The notes: generated from the letters alone by a model not told the origin. 64,000 nt of DNA from Marinobacter sp. ATCH36 (GCF_023555055.1 NZ_JAMJPL010000002.1:248001-312000); one strand, 5' to 3'; numbered from the stretch's first letter, positions 18,482-27,742 are shown. Translations and numbers: made by a program.

Positions 18482-19513
18482 TTACATGGCATCAACCATG
18501 GCGTCCTTTCCCTGTGCGGTTTTGCGGTATTCAATGGGTGTCATTCCCGACCAGCGCTTGAACGCACGGTAAAAAGTGCTGGGTTCCGAGAAGCCGGTAA
18601 GATAGACAATTTCGTCAATGGATTCGTCGGTAGTGGCCAACAATTGCCGCGCCAGACGATAGCGGAAATCCGCCAGCACCTGGTTAAAACTGGTTTCGGC
18701 TTCGGTCAGACGAGTACGCAGAGTCCGCGGTTTGATCCCCAGGCGTTCGGCTACCGCGTCCAGGGTCACTTCTCCGCTGTCCAGCAGCTCGGCCACAATC
18801 CGTTCTACCTGGCCAACAATGTCTTTTTTCTCCAGGCGCGCCACCTGTTCACTGGCAAACCGCTCGTGAAGGTCCAGCAACTCGGGTTCTGCGTGAGGTG
18901 AGGCATGGGACAACAGGGAAACCGGAAAATACAGCCGATTCTCCTTCGCACCGAATACCACGTCGCAACCCAACACCTTACTCACGTGGGCTTCGCCATG
19001 GTCACGTTCATGCTCGAATTCGATGCGGGAGGGAAAGAAACGGTCATCAGTGATGGATCTGAAAAAGGTGATCAGACCCTGAACGAAGCATTCGTTAAAA
19101 TGTCGCTGGCGGCTGACTTCGTCAGAGGCGGCATCCAGTACCATGCAGGCCTCGTCCCCCTCGATAAAGAAATCAGTATTGGCGGCATCACTCAATAGCC
19201 GCTGATAGTTCTGTGCCCGCCTAAGCCCCTCACCAAACGTAGGACTGCTGAGAAACAGGTATTCAAGAACCTGTCCCTTGTAGGCTGGCAAAAACTGGCC
19301 CAGGTGAAGGCCTGCGTCCGGGTCCCCGGAAACATCTTCGACAACCTGCCAGAAATAAACCTGGGCGCTGTGAGGTGTTCTCAGCTGTTCGGTGTAAACA
19401 TAGTCTTCATCGACACCCAATCGGGCAAATATAACGTCAGTATCAATCCCTTTGCGTTTCATGGCCTGATAAATCAGGCGCAACATCACACCCGCATCGC
19501 GAAGTTCCTGCAT
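18482..19513 (-). CDS. AraC family regulator, Arabinose_bd type
   Basis: A 343-aa regulator with the same architecture as the AraC protein at 17016: an N-terminal sensing domain (1-220) and C-terminal double helix-turn-helix (about 240-335, with EVTLDAVAERLGIKPRTLRTRL and SIDEIVYLTGFSEPSTFYRAFKRW). It is divergent from the MaoC-like gene over 169 nt and so probably regulates it. ATG start. The mRNA ends close to the tRNA-Asp promoter; a T-run follows the stop, but I found no convincing stem. Confidence 0.87.
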   Translation of the reverse strand: MQELRDAGVMLRLIYQAMKRKGIDTDVIFARLGVDEDYVYTEQLRTPHSAQVYFWQVVEDVSGDPDAGLHLGQFLPAYKGQVLEYLFLSSPTFGEGLRRAQNYQRLLSDAANTDFFIEGDEACMVLDAASDEVSRQRHFNECFVQGLITFFRSITDDRFFPSRIEFEHERDHGEAHVSKVLGCDVVFGAKENRLYFPVSLLSHASPHAEPELLDLHERFASEQVARLEKKDIVGQVERIVAELLDSGEVTLDAVAERLGIKPRTLRTRLTEAETSFNQVLADFRYRLARQLLATTDESIDEIVYLTGFSEPSTFYRAFKRWSGMTPIEYRKTAQGKDAMVDAM

Positions 19514-19682
19514 AATGTCCCGCTTTATCGTTGTTCATTGATAGACTTGGCCAGCCAGACAAGCTTGCCGACAAGCGAAGTCAATGCCCATACTAGTGGG
19601 ATTTGCCAGACTCTGAGACCTAAGTCGTACAATGAAGCATATCAGGCCAGAGACGCACAGGTGTATCAGGAGAGTTAAGAAT

Positions 19683-20558
19683 ATGACAGATACTGCAATT
19701 TATCGTAATCAGCCGCCAGGTCTCTGGTCGCTTTACAGCAGGGTGCTGCTCCCGAAAGAGAAGCCCTCCGGCGGTGATATCCATATTCCCGAACTGTCCG
19801 CCAGGCTGATTGGCGTCAGCACGGCCAACGATACCCTGAAACGTTACCAGACAGTCTGCGGATTCCGACCAAAAACGACCTTACCTGTCACCTGGCCCCA
19901 TATTCTGGCGTTTCCACTACACCTGAAACTGCTGACGGAGAAAGCGTTTCCGCTGCCATTGCTGGGCCTGGTACACCTTCGTAACCGCATCACACAGCAT
20001 CGCCCTATCGGTGCCGGAGAGAGCGTGGATATTGCCGTGCGACTTGACGGCCAGGAGAAAACTGCCAAGGGGCTGGAATTCGACCTCATCACCGAGGCCT
20101 GGTCCGCTGGCCGCCTGGTCTGGGAGGAAACCAGCACCAACTTGTTCCGGCAGGCGGACAAAAGCGATAAACAATCCGGCAGCAAGCCACCAGAGTTGCC
20201 CCGCTATGCGGAGACAACAGAGATCATTGCGCCAGAGTCCATTGGCCGGCAATACGCCAGCGTTTCCGGGGACCGTAACCCGATACATCTGCATGCACTG
20301 ACTGCCAAAGCATTTGGCTTTCCCCGCGCCATCGCCCACGGAATGTGGAGCAAAGCCAGGGTCCTGGCGCTGCTCGAGCAACAGAGTGGCTGGCGCCAGG
20401 ACGCAGTGTCGATATCCTGCCAGTTCAAAAAGCCACTGTTTCTGCCGGGCACGGCACAGCTTAACTGGCAGGCGGGGAAGTCCGGTTGGGATTACCAACT
20501 GCTGAATGCATCAGGATCTGCCCCTCACCTGAGCGGCGAGATTCGTTGGGGGAGCTGA
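19683..20558 (+). CDS. MaoC-like hot-dog acyl dehydratase
   Basis: A 291-aa protein with a double hot-dog fold. The second half carries the R-hydratase signature YASVSGDRNPIHLH (about residues 197-210), with the catalytic Asp and His of enoyl-CoA hydratase 2. Predicted to hydrate trans-2-enoyl-CoA, feeding beta-oxidation or hydroxyacyl-CoA pools. I chose the ATG at 19683 because AGGAGAG lies 8 nt before it; an upstream ATG at 19632 would add a non-conserved segment. It is divergent from an AraC-type gene and ends 3 nt before the stop of the convergent hybrid kinase. Confidence 0.85.
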   Translation: MTDTAIYRNQPPGLWSLYSRVLLPKEKPSGGDIHIPELSARLIGVSTANDTLKRYQTVCGFRPKTTLPVTWPHILAFPLHLKLLTEKAFPLPLLGLVHLRNRITQHRPIGAGESVDIAVRLDGQEKTAKGLEFDLITEAWSAGRLVWEETSTNLFRQADKSDKQSGSKPPELPRYAETTEIIAPESIGRQYASVSGDRNPIHLHALTAKAFGFPRAIAHGMWSKARVLALLEQQSGWRQDAVSISCQFKKPLFLPGTAQLNWQAGKSGWDYQLLNASGSAPHLSGEIRWGS

Positions 20559-20561
20559 GAG

Positions 20562-22151
20562 TTATTTCGCCGGCTCTGAGGGGGCGGCGTCAGGCGCACA
20601 GGGAGTGCCATCGGAGCCAGCTACGGGCAACGTAAAATAGAAACAGGCCCCGCCATGCTCCGGGCGCTCAAATCCGATATCACCACCCTGGGCCTGAATC
20701 AGGGAGCGGCACATCGGCAGGCCGATCCCCATTCCTTCCTCTTTGGTGGTGTAGAACGGCAGGAACAGTTTCTCTTCCGCATCAGCGGGCAACCCGATGC
20801 CATGGTCTGTCACGGTAACCCGCACGCAGCTGCTACCAAACATGGTCACTGCCACCTCGACCGGCGCCGAAGAATCAGCACTTCGTGTGGATTCCAGCGC
20901 ATTGCGAATCAGATTCAGCGCTACCTGCTGTACCTGGATGGGGTCCGCCAACACCTCTGGCACATCATCGGCTACCGAGATCTCAACACCGCCTTCATTA
21001 TTCCGGATATCCACTTCCGCAAACTGGCGGGTGTCCTCAAGCAATGCAGAGATGGAAAGCACGTCCTTTCCCGCCGCCGGCTTTTTCATAAACCGGCGAA
21101 TTCGCCGAATCACTTCACTGGCGCGATGCGACTGGGCTTCAATCTTATCCAGAGTCTCCTCGAGCAATTGGTGATCAGGCTCTTCCTTGGCCAGAACTCG
21201 CTTGGCGACACGGGCATAGTTGGTAATCGCTGTTAGCGGCTGGTTCACTTCGTGGGCCACGCCCGCGGCCATTTCCCCCATGGTGGTCAGGCGAGAAAAA
21301 TGGGCGATCTGGTCACGCTGTTCCTGAACCACATTGCGTGCATCTTCTAGGGCCCGCTCACTCTCAAGATCAGCAGTGATATCCCGGAAAACAACTACCG
21401 CGCCGTGCAGTTCATCCCCATCAAGCTTGGGTGTAGATCGATACTCCACCGGAAACGCGGTGCCATCCGCCCGTAGCATCTCGATATCCCGCTGGTTTTC
21501 CGCCACTCCCTGACTGCAGGTCGCAAAAACCGGAAGCGATTCACATCCCTGGCCGGCTGTGCGGAAATGGAGATCAAAGAAATTCTTGCCGATCAACTCT
21601 TCAGAAGAGCTGCGCATGATAAGGGCAGCTGCGGGATTGGCGAACACGATAACGCCGGCAGCGTCCAGGCCATAGATGCCTTCACTGATGGAGTTCAGTA
21701 TGCGGGCCTGATCGCTTTCAAGCTGTCGATTGCGCGCCTGAAGCTCCCGCTCCAGCCGGATGACCCGGGCGTGGGTTTTCACCCTGGCAATGACTTCCTG
21801 GGCCTGGAAAGGCTTGGAGATGTAGTCGGCACCGCCAAGGGAAAAACCACGGACCTTGGCCTGGAGGTCGTCCAGTGCGGAAAGGAACACCACGGCACAG
21901 TCGGAAGTAACCGGATCGGCCTTCAGGCGCTCGCACACCTGGTAGCCATCCAGTTCCGGCATCATGATGTCCAGCAGTATCACCTCGGGCTGGTGACGAT
22001 GGGCGAGATCTAGCGCTTTTTCACCATCGTTGGCAATTAACAGGCGATAGCCCTTGTCCTTCAGGGTTTCGTAGAGCACTTTCAGGTTCTGCGGATTGTC
22101 GTCAACAAGCAGAACCGTTACGTCTGTTGTCTCCAGGACAGCATCTGTCAT
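20562..22151 (-). CDS. Hybrid sensor: receiver-PAS-histidine kinase
   Basis: A 529-aa soluble signalling protein with an unusual order: receiver domain first (1-130, phospho-acceptor Asp61 in LLDIMMPELDG), PAS domain (about 150-265), then HisKA with His300 (AGVAHEVNQPL) and HATPase (N box NLIRNALES, G boxes DHGIGLP and GMGIGLPM). There is no transmembrane segment, so the signal is cytoplasmic or comes through the N-terminal receiver. It follows a FixJ-type regulator gene on the same strand (45-nt gap), its probable partner. Signal unknown; the kinase resembles the FixL/DctB class. Confidence 0.88.
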   Translation of the reverse strand: MTDAVLETTDVTVLLVDDNPQNLKVLYETLKDKGYRLLIANDGEKALDLAHRHQPEVILLDIMMPELDGYQVCERLKADPVTSDCAVVFLSALDDLQAKVRGFSLGGADYISKPFQAQEVIARVKTHARVIRLERELQARNRQLESDQARILNSISEGIYGLDAAGVIVFANPAAALIMRSSSEELIGKNFFDLHFRTAGQGCESLPVFATCSQGVAENQRDIEMLRADGTAFPVEYRSTPKLDGDELHGAVVVFRDITADLESERALEDARNVVQEQRDQIAHFSRLTTMGEMAAGVAHEVNQPLTAITNYARVAKRVLAKEEPDHQLLEETLDKIEAQSHRASEVIRRIRRFMKKPAAGKDVLSISALLEDTRQFAEVDIRNNEGGVEISVADDVPEVLADPIQVQQVALNLIRNALESTRSADSSAPVEVAVTMFGSSCVRVTVTDHGIGLPADAEEKLFLPFYTTKEEGMGIGLPMCRSLIQAQGGDIGFERPEHGGACFYFTLPVAGSDGTPCAPDAAPSEPAK

Positions 22152-22196
22152 ATGAGTACGGCCGGTTACGATGGTGACTGCATAATGCCGGCCAAA

Positions 22197-22823
22197 TCAG
22201 CGCGGGTCGATAAGGTCCTTTACGGACAGAACCATGCGGACCAGGTGTGCCAATGAATGGGTTCCCATCTTGTGCATGACCCGTGAACGGTGTATTTCCA
22301 CGGTTCGCTGGCTAATTTCAAGCTCAATGGCTATGACCTTGTTGGCCTGCCCGGCAATCATCCGGTCCATTATTTCGTGTTCGCGGGGTGTCAGGCTCTT
22401 CACGCGGCGCAGGATTTCCTGTCTCTCACCAAGGGTTTTGCGCTGCTCCCGGTCCTGTTCCAGCGCCGCTTCAATTTTCTGCAACAAGGCTTCTTCCCGG
22501 TAGGGCTTCTGGATGAAATCCACTGCGCCCTCTTTCATGGCATCTACTGCCATCGGCACATCGCCGTGACCGGTCACGAAAATGATCGGGAGAATAGAGT
22601 GCTTTTCATTCAGTTTTTTCTGCAGCTCCATACCGTCCATACCGGGCATACGAATATCCAGCACAATGCAGCCAGCCATTTTCTCGGAATAGTCCTTCAG
22701 AAAGGCATTGGCATTGTCGTAAGTGCTGACGAGCTTGCCATCGGATTTCAGCAGCAACTCCAGCGAGTCACGTACCGCCTCGTCATCTTCAACCACGTAC
22801 ACTGTCTGCTGGGTATCAGTCAT
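22197..22823 (-). CDS. FixJ/NarL-type response regulator
   Basis: A 208-aa regulator: receiver domain 1-120 with Asp56 (IVLDIRMPGMDG) and the Lys of FIQKPY, then a LuxR-type helix-turn-helix (about 140-200, SLTPREHEIMDRMIAGQANK). I set the start at the ATG at 22823, which has AAGGAGAGG upstream; a longer frame to 22913 would run into the Lon-like gene. First gene of the pair with the hybrid kinase downstream and 37 nt after the protease gene. Target genes unknown. Confidence 0.9.
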   Translation of the reverse strand: MTDTQQTVYVVEDDEAVRDSLELLLKSDGKLVSTYDNANAFLKDYSEKMAGCIVLDIRMPGMDGMELQKKLNEKHSILPIIFVTGHGDVPMAVDAMKEGAVDFIQKPYREEALLQKIEAALEQDREQRKTLGERQEILRRVKSLTPREHEIMDRMIAGQANKVIAIELEISQRTVEIHRSRVMHKMGTHSLAHLVRMVLSVKDLIDPR

Positions 22824-22860
22824 CTGCCTTGCCTCTCCTTTCAATAACCGTCGCTGCACA

Positions 22861-25269
22861 TCAGTGGATCGACGGATCTTTGTGGTCATCCCGGGCATGT
22901 TCCTGACGCTCATGCTCGCGCATTTTTTCCAGACGTTGCTGGATCATGCCAAAAACACTCTGTTTGGGATACCTGCCTTTGTTATCAGCTTTCCCCGCAG
23001 GCTTACCCAGCAAAAGAGTAATGGCCTCTTCTGCACTGGATACCGAGTGAACGGTGAACTCGCCACGGCGAACAGCCTGCACAACTTCCTGATCAAGCAT
23101 CAGGTTCTGCACATTGTTTGCAGGTACGATCACACCCTGGGTTCCGGTCAGCTCCCCTGTCAGCTTACAGGTACTGTAAAAACCCTCGACTTTCTCATTA
23201 ACCCCACCAATCGGCTGAACCTGCCCAAACTGGTTAACGGAACCGGTGATTGCCAGATCCTGCCGCACGGGTAGCCCTGACAGGGCCGAAACCAGGGCGC
23301 ACATTTCCGCCAGGGACGCACTGTCACCGTCCACTTCACCGTAGTTCTGCTCGAACGTCAGGCTGGCCGACAGGTGCATGGGATCATTGACTGCAAAACG
23401 GGCAGAAAGCCATGAGCTGAGTATCATCACACCCTTGGAGTGAATATTACCACCCAGCTTCACGTCACGTTCGATATCCATCACGCCGCCATCCCCATAA
23501 TAGCAGGTGGCAGTAATTCTGTTGGACAGACCAAACTCAAAGCCACCGGTCGAAAGTACCGATAGCGCATTCACCTGGCCCACACAGGTACCTGTGGTGG
23601 AAACCAGAGTTGAACCATCACGAATGGAGTCATAGAACTGGTCGCGAATACGACTACTGCGATAACGGGCACTTTCCAGCGCCTGATCCACATGGGAGTT
23701 CTGGATCAGCCGGGCACCCGCCTGCCGGGCCCAGTAATCCGATTCGCGCAACAGATTGGCAATATCCGCAGCATGCAAGGATAGACGATCCTGATGCTCA
23801 GCCATCCGGGCACTGTGCTCGATTATGCGGGCAACCGCTTTATTGCTGCAGTGAAGAAGCTTCTTTTCATTGACCAGGCTGGCGATGAACTTGGCATAAA
23901 GCACCTGGCTTTCATCGGTGCGCGTCATCTCGTTTTCAAAATCCGCCGTCACCCTGAACAGTTCGGCGAACTCAGGGTCGTACTCCTGCAGCAACATCCA
24001 CGTTTCCCGATCGCCGAACAGCACGATTTTCACATCCAGAGGAATCGCCTCCGGCTCCAGCGAAATGGTGCCGGAGAGAGTCAGCTCACGCTCCAGGGAA
24101 TTGATCTGAATGGATTTTGAGCGCAACGCCCGCTTAAGGCCATCCCAGACGAACGGTTGTTCCAGAACCTTGATCGCATCCATCAACAGATAGCCGCCGT
24201 TGGCGCGGTGAATGCTGCCGGGACGAATAAGGGAGAAATCGGTAAACACGGTGCCCTTGAAGGTCACACTCTCCACGTAGCCGAACAGGTTGTGGTAAGT
24301 GGGGTTGTCTTCCACCACCATGGGGACTTCGTCGGTTTTCTGGTGAACCAGCACATTGACGAGGTAACGCCGGGGCATTTTCTTGTCCAGGGACGCATAG
24401 GCAATGGCGGCCTGCTCTTCATTGTCTTCGAGAAAGATTTCAAGACTCTCTGACAGATCCTTACGGACAGCCTCGAAGTAGGCCACGACATCCGGCTGGT
24501 CATGATACTTTTCGATCAGCTCATCAACCTGATGGCCCGAGATCCCCTCCAGCGTCTCTTCATTCAATGCCTGCTGGCTCTCTGCGTATTCCTGCTCCCA
24601 GTCTGCCAGTTTCCGTAGCGCCTGCCGGAGCTTTTTCTCCAGCTTGTTGATATCGCTTTCAAACTTGTCCCGCTGTTCTTCGGTCAACGCCTGGAAAGAC
24701 TCGGCGGTATGGGGCTCCTTGCCGTTCATCGCCACCAGGCGATAACCACCCGGGGTGGTGATGTTCAGGCTGACTTTCTTTCGTTTTGCCTGAGCGGCGA
24801 CCTTTTCCAGTTCGTCTTCCTGCTTCTTGCCGTAGTCGTTCTTGAGCTTTTCCGCGCGCTCCAGAAAACTGTCGCTGTCAAAGGTCTGGGGAATCATCTT
24901 CATCAGACGCCCCATCAGCTTTTCCATATCCTGTTTCAACTCGGTGCCCTTGCCGGCAGGCAGCCTGAGCATCCTGGGTACACGGGGCTCTTCGAAGTTG
25001 GCTACATAGCACCAGTCGTGGCTCTGGTTCTCCGTGTCCACATGGTGTTCGAGGTACCGCAGCATCATGGTGCGCTTACCTAGCCCGTTGCGACCCACCG
25101 CATACACGTTGTAACCACCGTGGGGCATGGCCAGGGCAAAACGTACCGCGGCCTGAGCCCGATTCTGGCCGACAATTTCTGCCAGGGGTTCGAGTTGTCG
25201 GGTGGTCTTGAACGGTAAATCTTTTAAAACACAGGCTTTGTAGAGCTGGTTCAGGGACAGTGACTTCAA
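22861..25269 (-). CDS. LonB-like ATP-dependent protease
   Basis: An 802-aa protein of the Lon-related S16 family (LonB/YcbZ-like, AAA plus helical middle plus protease). The catalytic dyad is intact: Ser650 in DGDSAS and Lys693 in NEKVEGF, 43 residues apart as in classical Lon. At the N-terminus GRNGLGKRT (59-67) takes the place of Walker A, with Arg where Ser/Thr is expected, so ATP use may be altered. A second ATPase-like part lies at 340-480. The start is TTG with AGGA upstream; no ATG is near. It has its own candidate promoter at 25315-25343 and lies upstream of the FixJ pair on the same strand. Confidence 0.88.
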   Translation of the reverse strand: MKSLSLNQLYKACVLKDLPFKTTRQLEPLAEIVGQNRAQAAVRFALAMPHGGYNVYAVGRNGLGKRTMMLRYLEHHVDTENQSHDWCYVANFEEPRVPRMLRLPAGKGTELKQDMEKLMGRLMKMIPQTFDSDSFLERAEKLKNDYGKKQEDELEKVAAQAKRKKVSLNITTPGGYRLVAMNGKEPHTAESFQALTEEQRDKFESDINKLEKKLRQALRKLADWEQEYAESQQALNEETLEGISGHQVDELIEKYHDQPDVVAYFEAVRKDLSESLEIFLEDNEEQAAIAYASLDKKMPRRYLVNVLVHQKTDEVPMVVEDNPTYHNLFGYVESVTFKGTVFTDFSLIRPGSIHRANGGYLLMDAIKVLEQPFVWDGLKRALRSKSIQINSLERELTLSGTISLEPEAIPLDVKIVLFGDRETWMLLQEYDPEFAELFRVTADFENEMTRTDESQVLYAKFIASLVNEKKLLHCSNKAVARIIEHSARMAEHQDRLSLHAADIANLLRESDYWARQAGARLIQNSHVDQALESARYRSSRIRDQFYDSIRDGSTLVSTTGTCVGQVNALSVLSTGGFEFGLSNRITATCYYGDGGVMDIERDVKLGGNIHSKGVMILSSWLSARFAVNDPMHLSASLTFEQNYGEVDGDSASLAEMCALVSALSGLPVRQDLAITGSVNQFGQVQPIGGVNEKVEGFYSTCKLTGELTGTQGVIVPANNVQNLMLDQEVVQAVRRGEFTVHSVSSAEEAITLLLGKPAGKADNKGRYPKQSVFGMIQQRLEKMREHERQEHARDDHKDPSIH

Positions 25270-25314
25270 GATTCGGTCCTGTAACGGTATGAAAGCATTT
25301 GGTGTTGGCCGGAC

Positions 25315-25343
25315 ATTGTAGAATCTGGGGCGCGCCCTGTCGC
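25315..25343 (-). promoter_or_regulatory. Candidate promoter of the LonB-like gene
   Basis: Minus strand: -35 GCGACA (25343-25338, 4 of 6), 17-nt spacer containing the palindrome GGGCGCGCCC, and -10 TACAAT (25320-25315, 5 of 6), about 50 nt before the start codon. A perfect 12-bp palindrome AATTGATCAATT lies upstream at 25378-25389. Confidence 0.4.
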
Positions 25344-25438
25344 GCTCAGGCTAAAGTTTTAGCCAATCTTGTGGACAAATTGATCAATTCGGCAGAACTT
25401 TCCAGCGGCAAACACTATATTCGCGAGTTTCGTGTTGC

Positions 25439-25462
25439 TGCCGGCGTCGTTCAAAACCGGCA
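25439..25462. other. Hairpin downstream of the flavodoxin-like gene
   Basis: TGCCGG (25439-25444) and CCGGCA (25457-25462) form a 6-bp stem in the 210-nt gap. There is no U-run, so it is a weak candidate 3' end for the leftward gene at 25480. Confidence 0.3.
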
Positions 25463-25479
25463 CGCAAGCTGAGCCCTGC

Positions 25480-25950
25480 CTAGAACAACCCCGCGTCGAG
25501 ACTGGCCGCCATATAGAGCCCCAGTTCACGGCACTGCTCTTCGAACTCCTCACGATATTCACCATGGCAAAGCAAAGGCTCCTGCGCCAGACGCCAGCGC
25601 AGGCCTGTGGTAATGGATTCGATGGCACGGTGGGTGCCAGTGCCGTCGAGGCCGGCACGGATGTAGAAGGTGAAAGGCAGGCCCTGGGTTTTCTCCAGGC
25701 AGGGGTAATAGCTGCGATCAAAAAAATCCTTGAGCGCACCGCTCATGTAACCGAGGTTTTCAGTGGTGCCGAGGATAATCGCGTCACAAGCCAGGACATC
25801 GTCCGGGCCGGCTTCCAGCGGCGGAAGCACGGTCACCTCGACGTTTTCAATGTCTTCGTGTTTCGCGCCCTGCTCTACCGCTTCACGCAGTTTGAGGGTA
25901 TTCGGGGAGGGCGCATGAGCAACGATCAGCAGTCTTTTTTTCGCGGCCAT
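25480..25950 (-). CDS. Flavodoxin/NAD(P)H-quinone-reductase-like protein
   Basis: A 156-aa flavodoxin-fold protein: KKRLLIVAHAPSPNT gives the first strand and phosphate-binding loop, and ILGTTENLGYMSGALKDFFD is the typical isoalloxazine-contact segment of WrbA/NADPH-dependent FMN reductase relatives. It probably binds FMN and carries out two-electron redox chemistry in the cytoplasm; the substrate is not predictable. It occupies the position directly after recA (44-nt gap) where many gammaproteobacteria have recX. ATG start. Confidence 0.82.
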   Translation of the reverse strand: MAAKKRLLIVAHAPSPNTLKLREAVEQGAKHEDIENVEVTVLPPLEAGPDDVLACDAIILGTTENLGYMSGALKDFFDRSYYPCLEKTQGLPFTFYIRAGLDGTGTHRAIESITTGLRWRLAQEPLLCHGEYREEFEEQCRELGLYMAASLDAGLF

Positions 25951-25994
25951 ATCACATACCTCCCCCGATATTCCGGGAACTGAACTAACGAGGC

Positions 25995-27041
25995 TTAAAG
26001 AAGCTCACCATTGGCGTCTGCGGTCGCTTCTTCAGCCGCCTCTTTCTTAACCGGCTTGGGCATCAGCTTGTCACGCACGGCAGCTTCAATCTCTTTGGCA
26101 ATATCCAGATTTTCTTCCAGGAACTTGCAGGCATTGGCCTTGCCCTGGCCGATCTTGTCGCCCTTGTAGGCATACCAGGCGCCGGACTTGTCCACAAAGC
26201 CTTCTTTTACGCCCATGTCGAGGACTTCGGCCATATGGTAGATGCCCTTGCCGTACATGATCTGGAACTCAGCCTGCTTGAACGGCGGGGAAACCTTATT
26301 CTTGACGACTTTTACTCGGGTTTCGTTACCAACCACTTCGTCACCGTCTTTCACCGAACCGATGCGACGGATGTCCAGGCGAACGGAGGAGTAGAATTTC
26401 AGGGCATTACCGCCAGTGGTGGTTTCCGGCGAGCCGAACATAACGCCGATTTTCATGCGGATCTGGTTGATAAAGATCAGCAGGCAGTTGGCGTGTTTGA
26501 TGTTACCGGTCAGTTTGCGAAGGGCCTGGGACATCAGCCGGGCCTGCAGGCCAACATGGCTGTCGCCCATTTCGCCTTCGATTTCGGCCTTCGGGGTCAG
26601 GGCCGCGACCGAGTCAACGATGATGACGTCCACCGCATTGGAACGTACCAGCATATCGGCGATTTCCAGCGCCTGTTCACCCGTGTCTGGCTGGGACACC
26701 AGCAACTCGTCTACGTTCACGCCCAGCTTTTCAGCATAAATAGGATCGAGGGCGTGCTCGGCGTCGATAAAGGCGCAGGTTTTGCCGTCTTTCTGGGCTT
26801 CGGCGATCACCTGGAGGGTCAGCGTGGTTTTACCGGAACTTTCCGGGCCGTAGATTTCACAGACCCGACCATAGGGCAGGCCACCGATGCCCAGAGCCAC
26901 ATCCAGCCCTAGGGAACCGGTGGAAACCGCGGGAATCGCTTCCCGGGGCTGGTCGCCCATCTTCATGACGGCGCCTTTGCCAAACTGGCGTTCAATCTGG
27001 CTCAGTGCTGCGCTCAGTGCTTTGTTGCGGTTGTCTTCCAT
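25995..27041 (-). CDS. recA: Recombinase RecA
   Basis: DNA strand-exchange and SOS co-protease protein, 348 aa, the normal length. Walker A GPESSGKT at 65-72, the loop and core segments [24 protein letters not shown] (key residues Glu, Asp, Gly) and INQIR(M)KIG are all conserved. The acidic C-tail ([12 protein letters not shown]) is the usual autoinhibitory end. A LexA box lies 91 nt upstream, and two hairpins fill the leader. The upstream gene on the same strand is pncC, the standard cinA-recA arrangement; recX is not adjacent. Confidence 0.99.
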   Translation of the reverse strand: MEDNRNKALSAALSQIERQFGKGAVMKMGDQPREAIPAVSTGSLGLDVALGIGGLPYGRVCEIYGPESSGKTTLTLQVIAEAQKDGKTCAFIDAEHALDPIYAEKLGVNVDELLVSQPDTGEQALEIADMLVRSNAVDVIIVDSVAALTPKAEIEGEMGDSHVGLQARLMSQALRKLTGNIKHANCLLIFINQIRMKIGVMFGSPETTTGGNALKFYSSVRLDIRRIGSVKDGDEVVGNETRVKVVKNKVSPPFKQAEFQIMYGKGIYHMAEVLDMGVKEGFVDKSGAWYAYKGDKIGQGKANACKFLEENLDIAKEIEAAVRDKLMPKPVKKEAAEEATADANGELL

Positions 27042-27072
27042 CGTTGCAAACCCTCTGTCGCCAATGCCGTTA

Positions 27073-27089
27073 CCGGGACGGGAGCCCGG
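27073..27089 (-). other. Hairpin in the recA leader
   Basis: CCGGG (27073-27077) and CCCGG (27085-27089) form a short GC stem about 32 nt before the recA start codon. Together with the hairpin at 27109-27133 it could stabilise the leader or modulate ribosome loading. Confidence 0.4.
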
Positions 27090-27108
27090 CGGCCTTAATC
27101 GTGAACTA

Positions 27109-27133
27109 AGGAGCCTGGAAAAACCGGGCTCCT
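27109..27133 (-). promoter_or_regulatory. Inverted repeat abutting the recA LexA box
   Basis: AGGAGCC (27109-27115) and GGCTCCT (27127-27133) are perfect 7-bp arms, extendable by three pairs, around an A/T-rich loop. The right arm shares two bases with the LexA box. It lies where the recA transcript should begin, so it may form a 5'-end hairpin. Confidence 0.5.
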
Positions 27134-27147
27134 GTATATTTGAACAG
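27132..27147 (-). promoter_or_regulatory. LexA (SOS) box of recA
   Basis: CTGTATATTTGAACAG is a CTG-N10-CAG palindrome with the TATAT-rich core of gammaproteobacterial LexA boxes, 91 nt before the recA start. It predicts DNA-damage induction of recA. Confidence 0.93.
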
Positions 27148-27187
27148 TATTAAAACATAACCCGGGAGCAAGACCAACCCCTCCGGT

Positions 27188-27688
27188 TCAGGAGTTTTCC
27201 AGAAACCTTCTAACCCCCTGTAACACATACAATACAGACTGACGCCGCACCTCGTCGCGATCACCTTCAAAGGTTTCAACTACAGCCTCGGTGTCCACCG
27301 TCGATCGCCCCCAGGCAAACCACACCGTACCCACCGGTTTATCATCGCTACCGCCGCCGGGGCCCGCGACGCCGCTGATAGCTACTGCAACACTGGCGCC
27401 TGTTGTTGAAAGCGCACCGGCAACCATTTCCCGCACCACGGGCTCGCTGACAGCACCATGTTCGTTCAGGGAGGTTTCGGAAACCCCGAGCAACCCCCGC
27501 TTGGCATCATTACTGTATGTGACCAGCCCCGCCAGCACATAGGCCGACGAGCCGGCACGGTCAGTCAACACCTTGGCCACCCATCCGCCGGTACAGCTTT
27601 CGGCGGTAGCAATGGTAAGCTGGCGCCGCTCCAGTAATTCAGCCAGTGCCTCGCCGGCTTCCGCCAGTGCGTCGTCGGTCAGTGGCAT
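27188..27688 (-). CDS. pncC: CinA-type nicotinamide-nucleotide amidohydrolase
   Basis: A 166-aa stand-alone CinA C-terminal domain. It deamidates nicotinamide mononucleotide to nicotinate mononucleotide, salvaging NMN released by DNA ligase. The signature [21 protein letters not shown] and the glycine loop [17 protein letters not shown] are intact. It lies upstream of recA on the same strand and divergent from mutS over 82 nt. ATG start. Confidence 0.93.
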   Translation of the reverse strand: MPLTDDALAEAGEALAELLERRQLTIATAESCTGGWVAKVLTDRAGSSAYVLAGLVTYSNDAKRGLLGVSETSLNEHGAVSEPVVREMVAGALSTTGASVAVAISGVAGPGGGSDDKPVGTVWFAWGRSTVDTEAVVETFEGDRDEVRRQSVLYVLQGVRRFLENS

Positions 27689-27742
27689 AATGGTCTCCTT
27701 CGTTTCATCGTGGCGGTTATTTTCTTACAATCGCTGTCTTCA

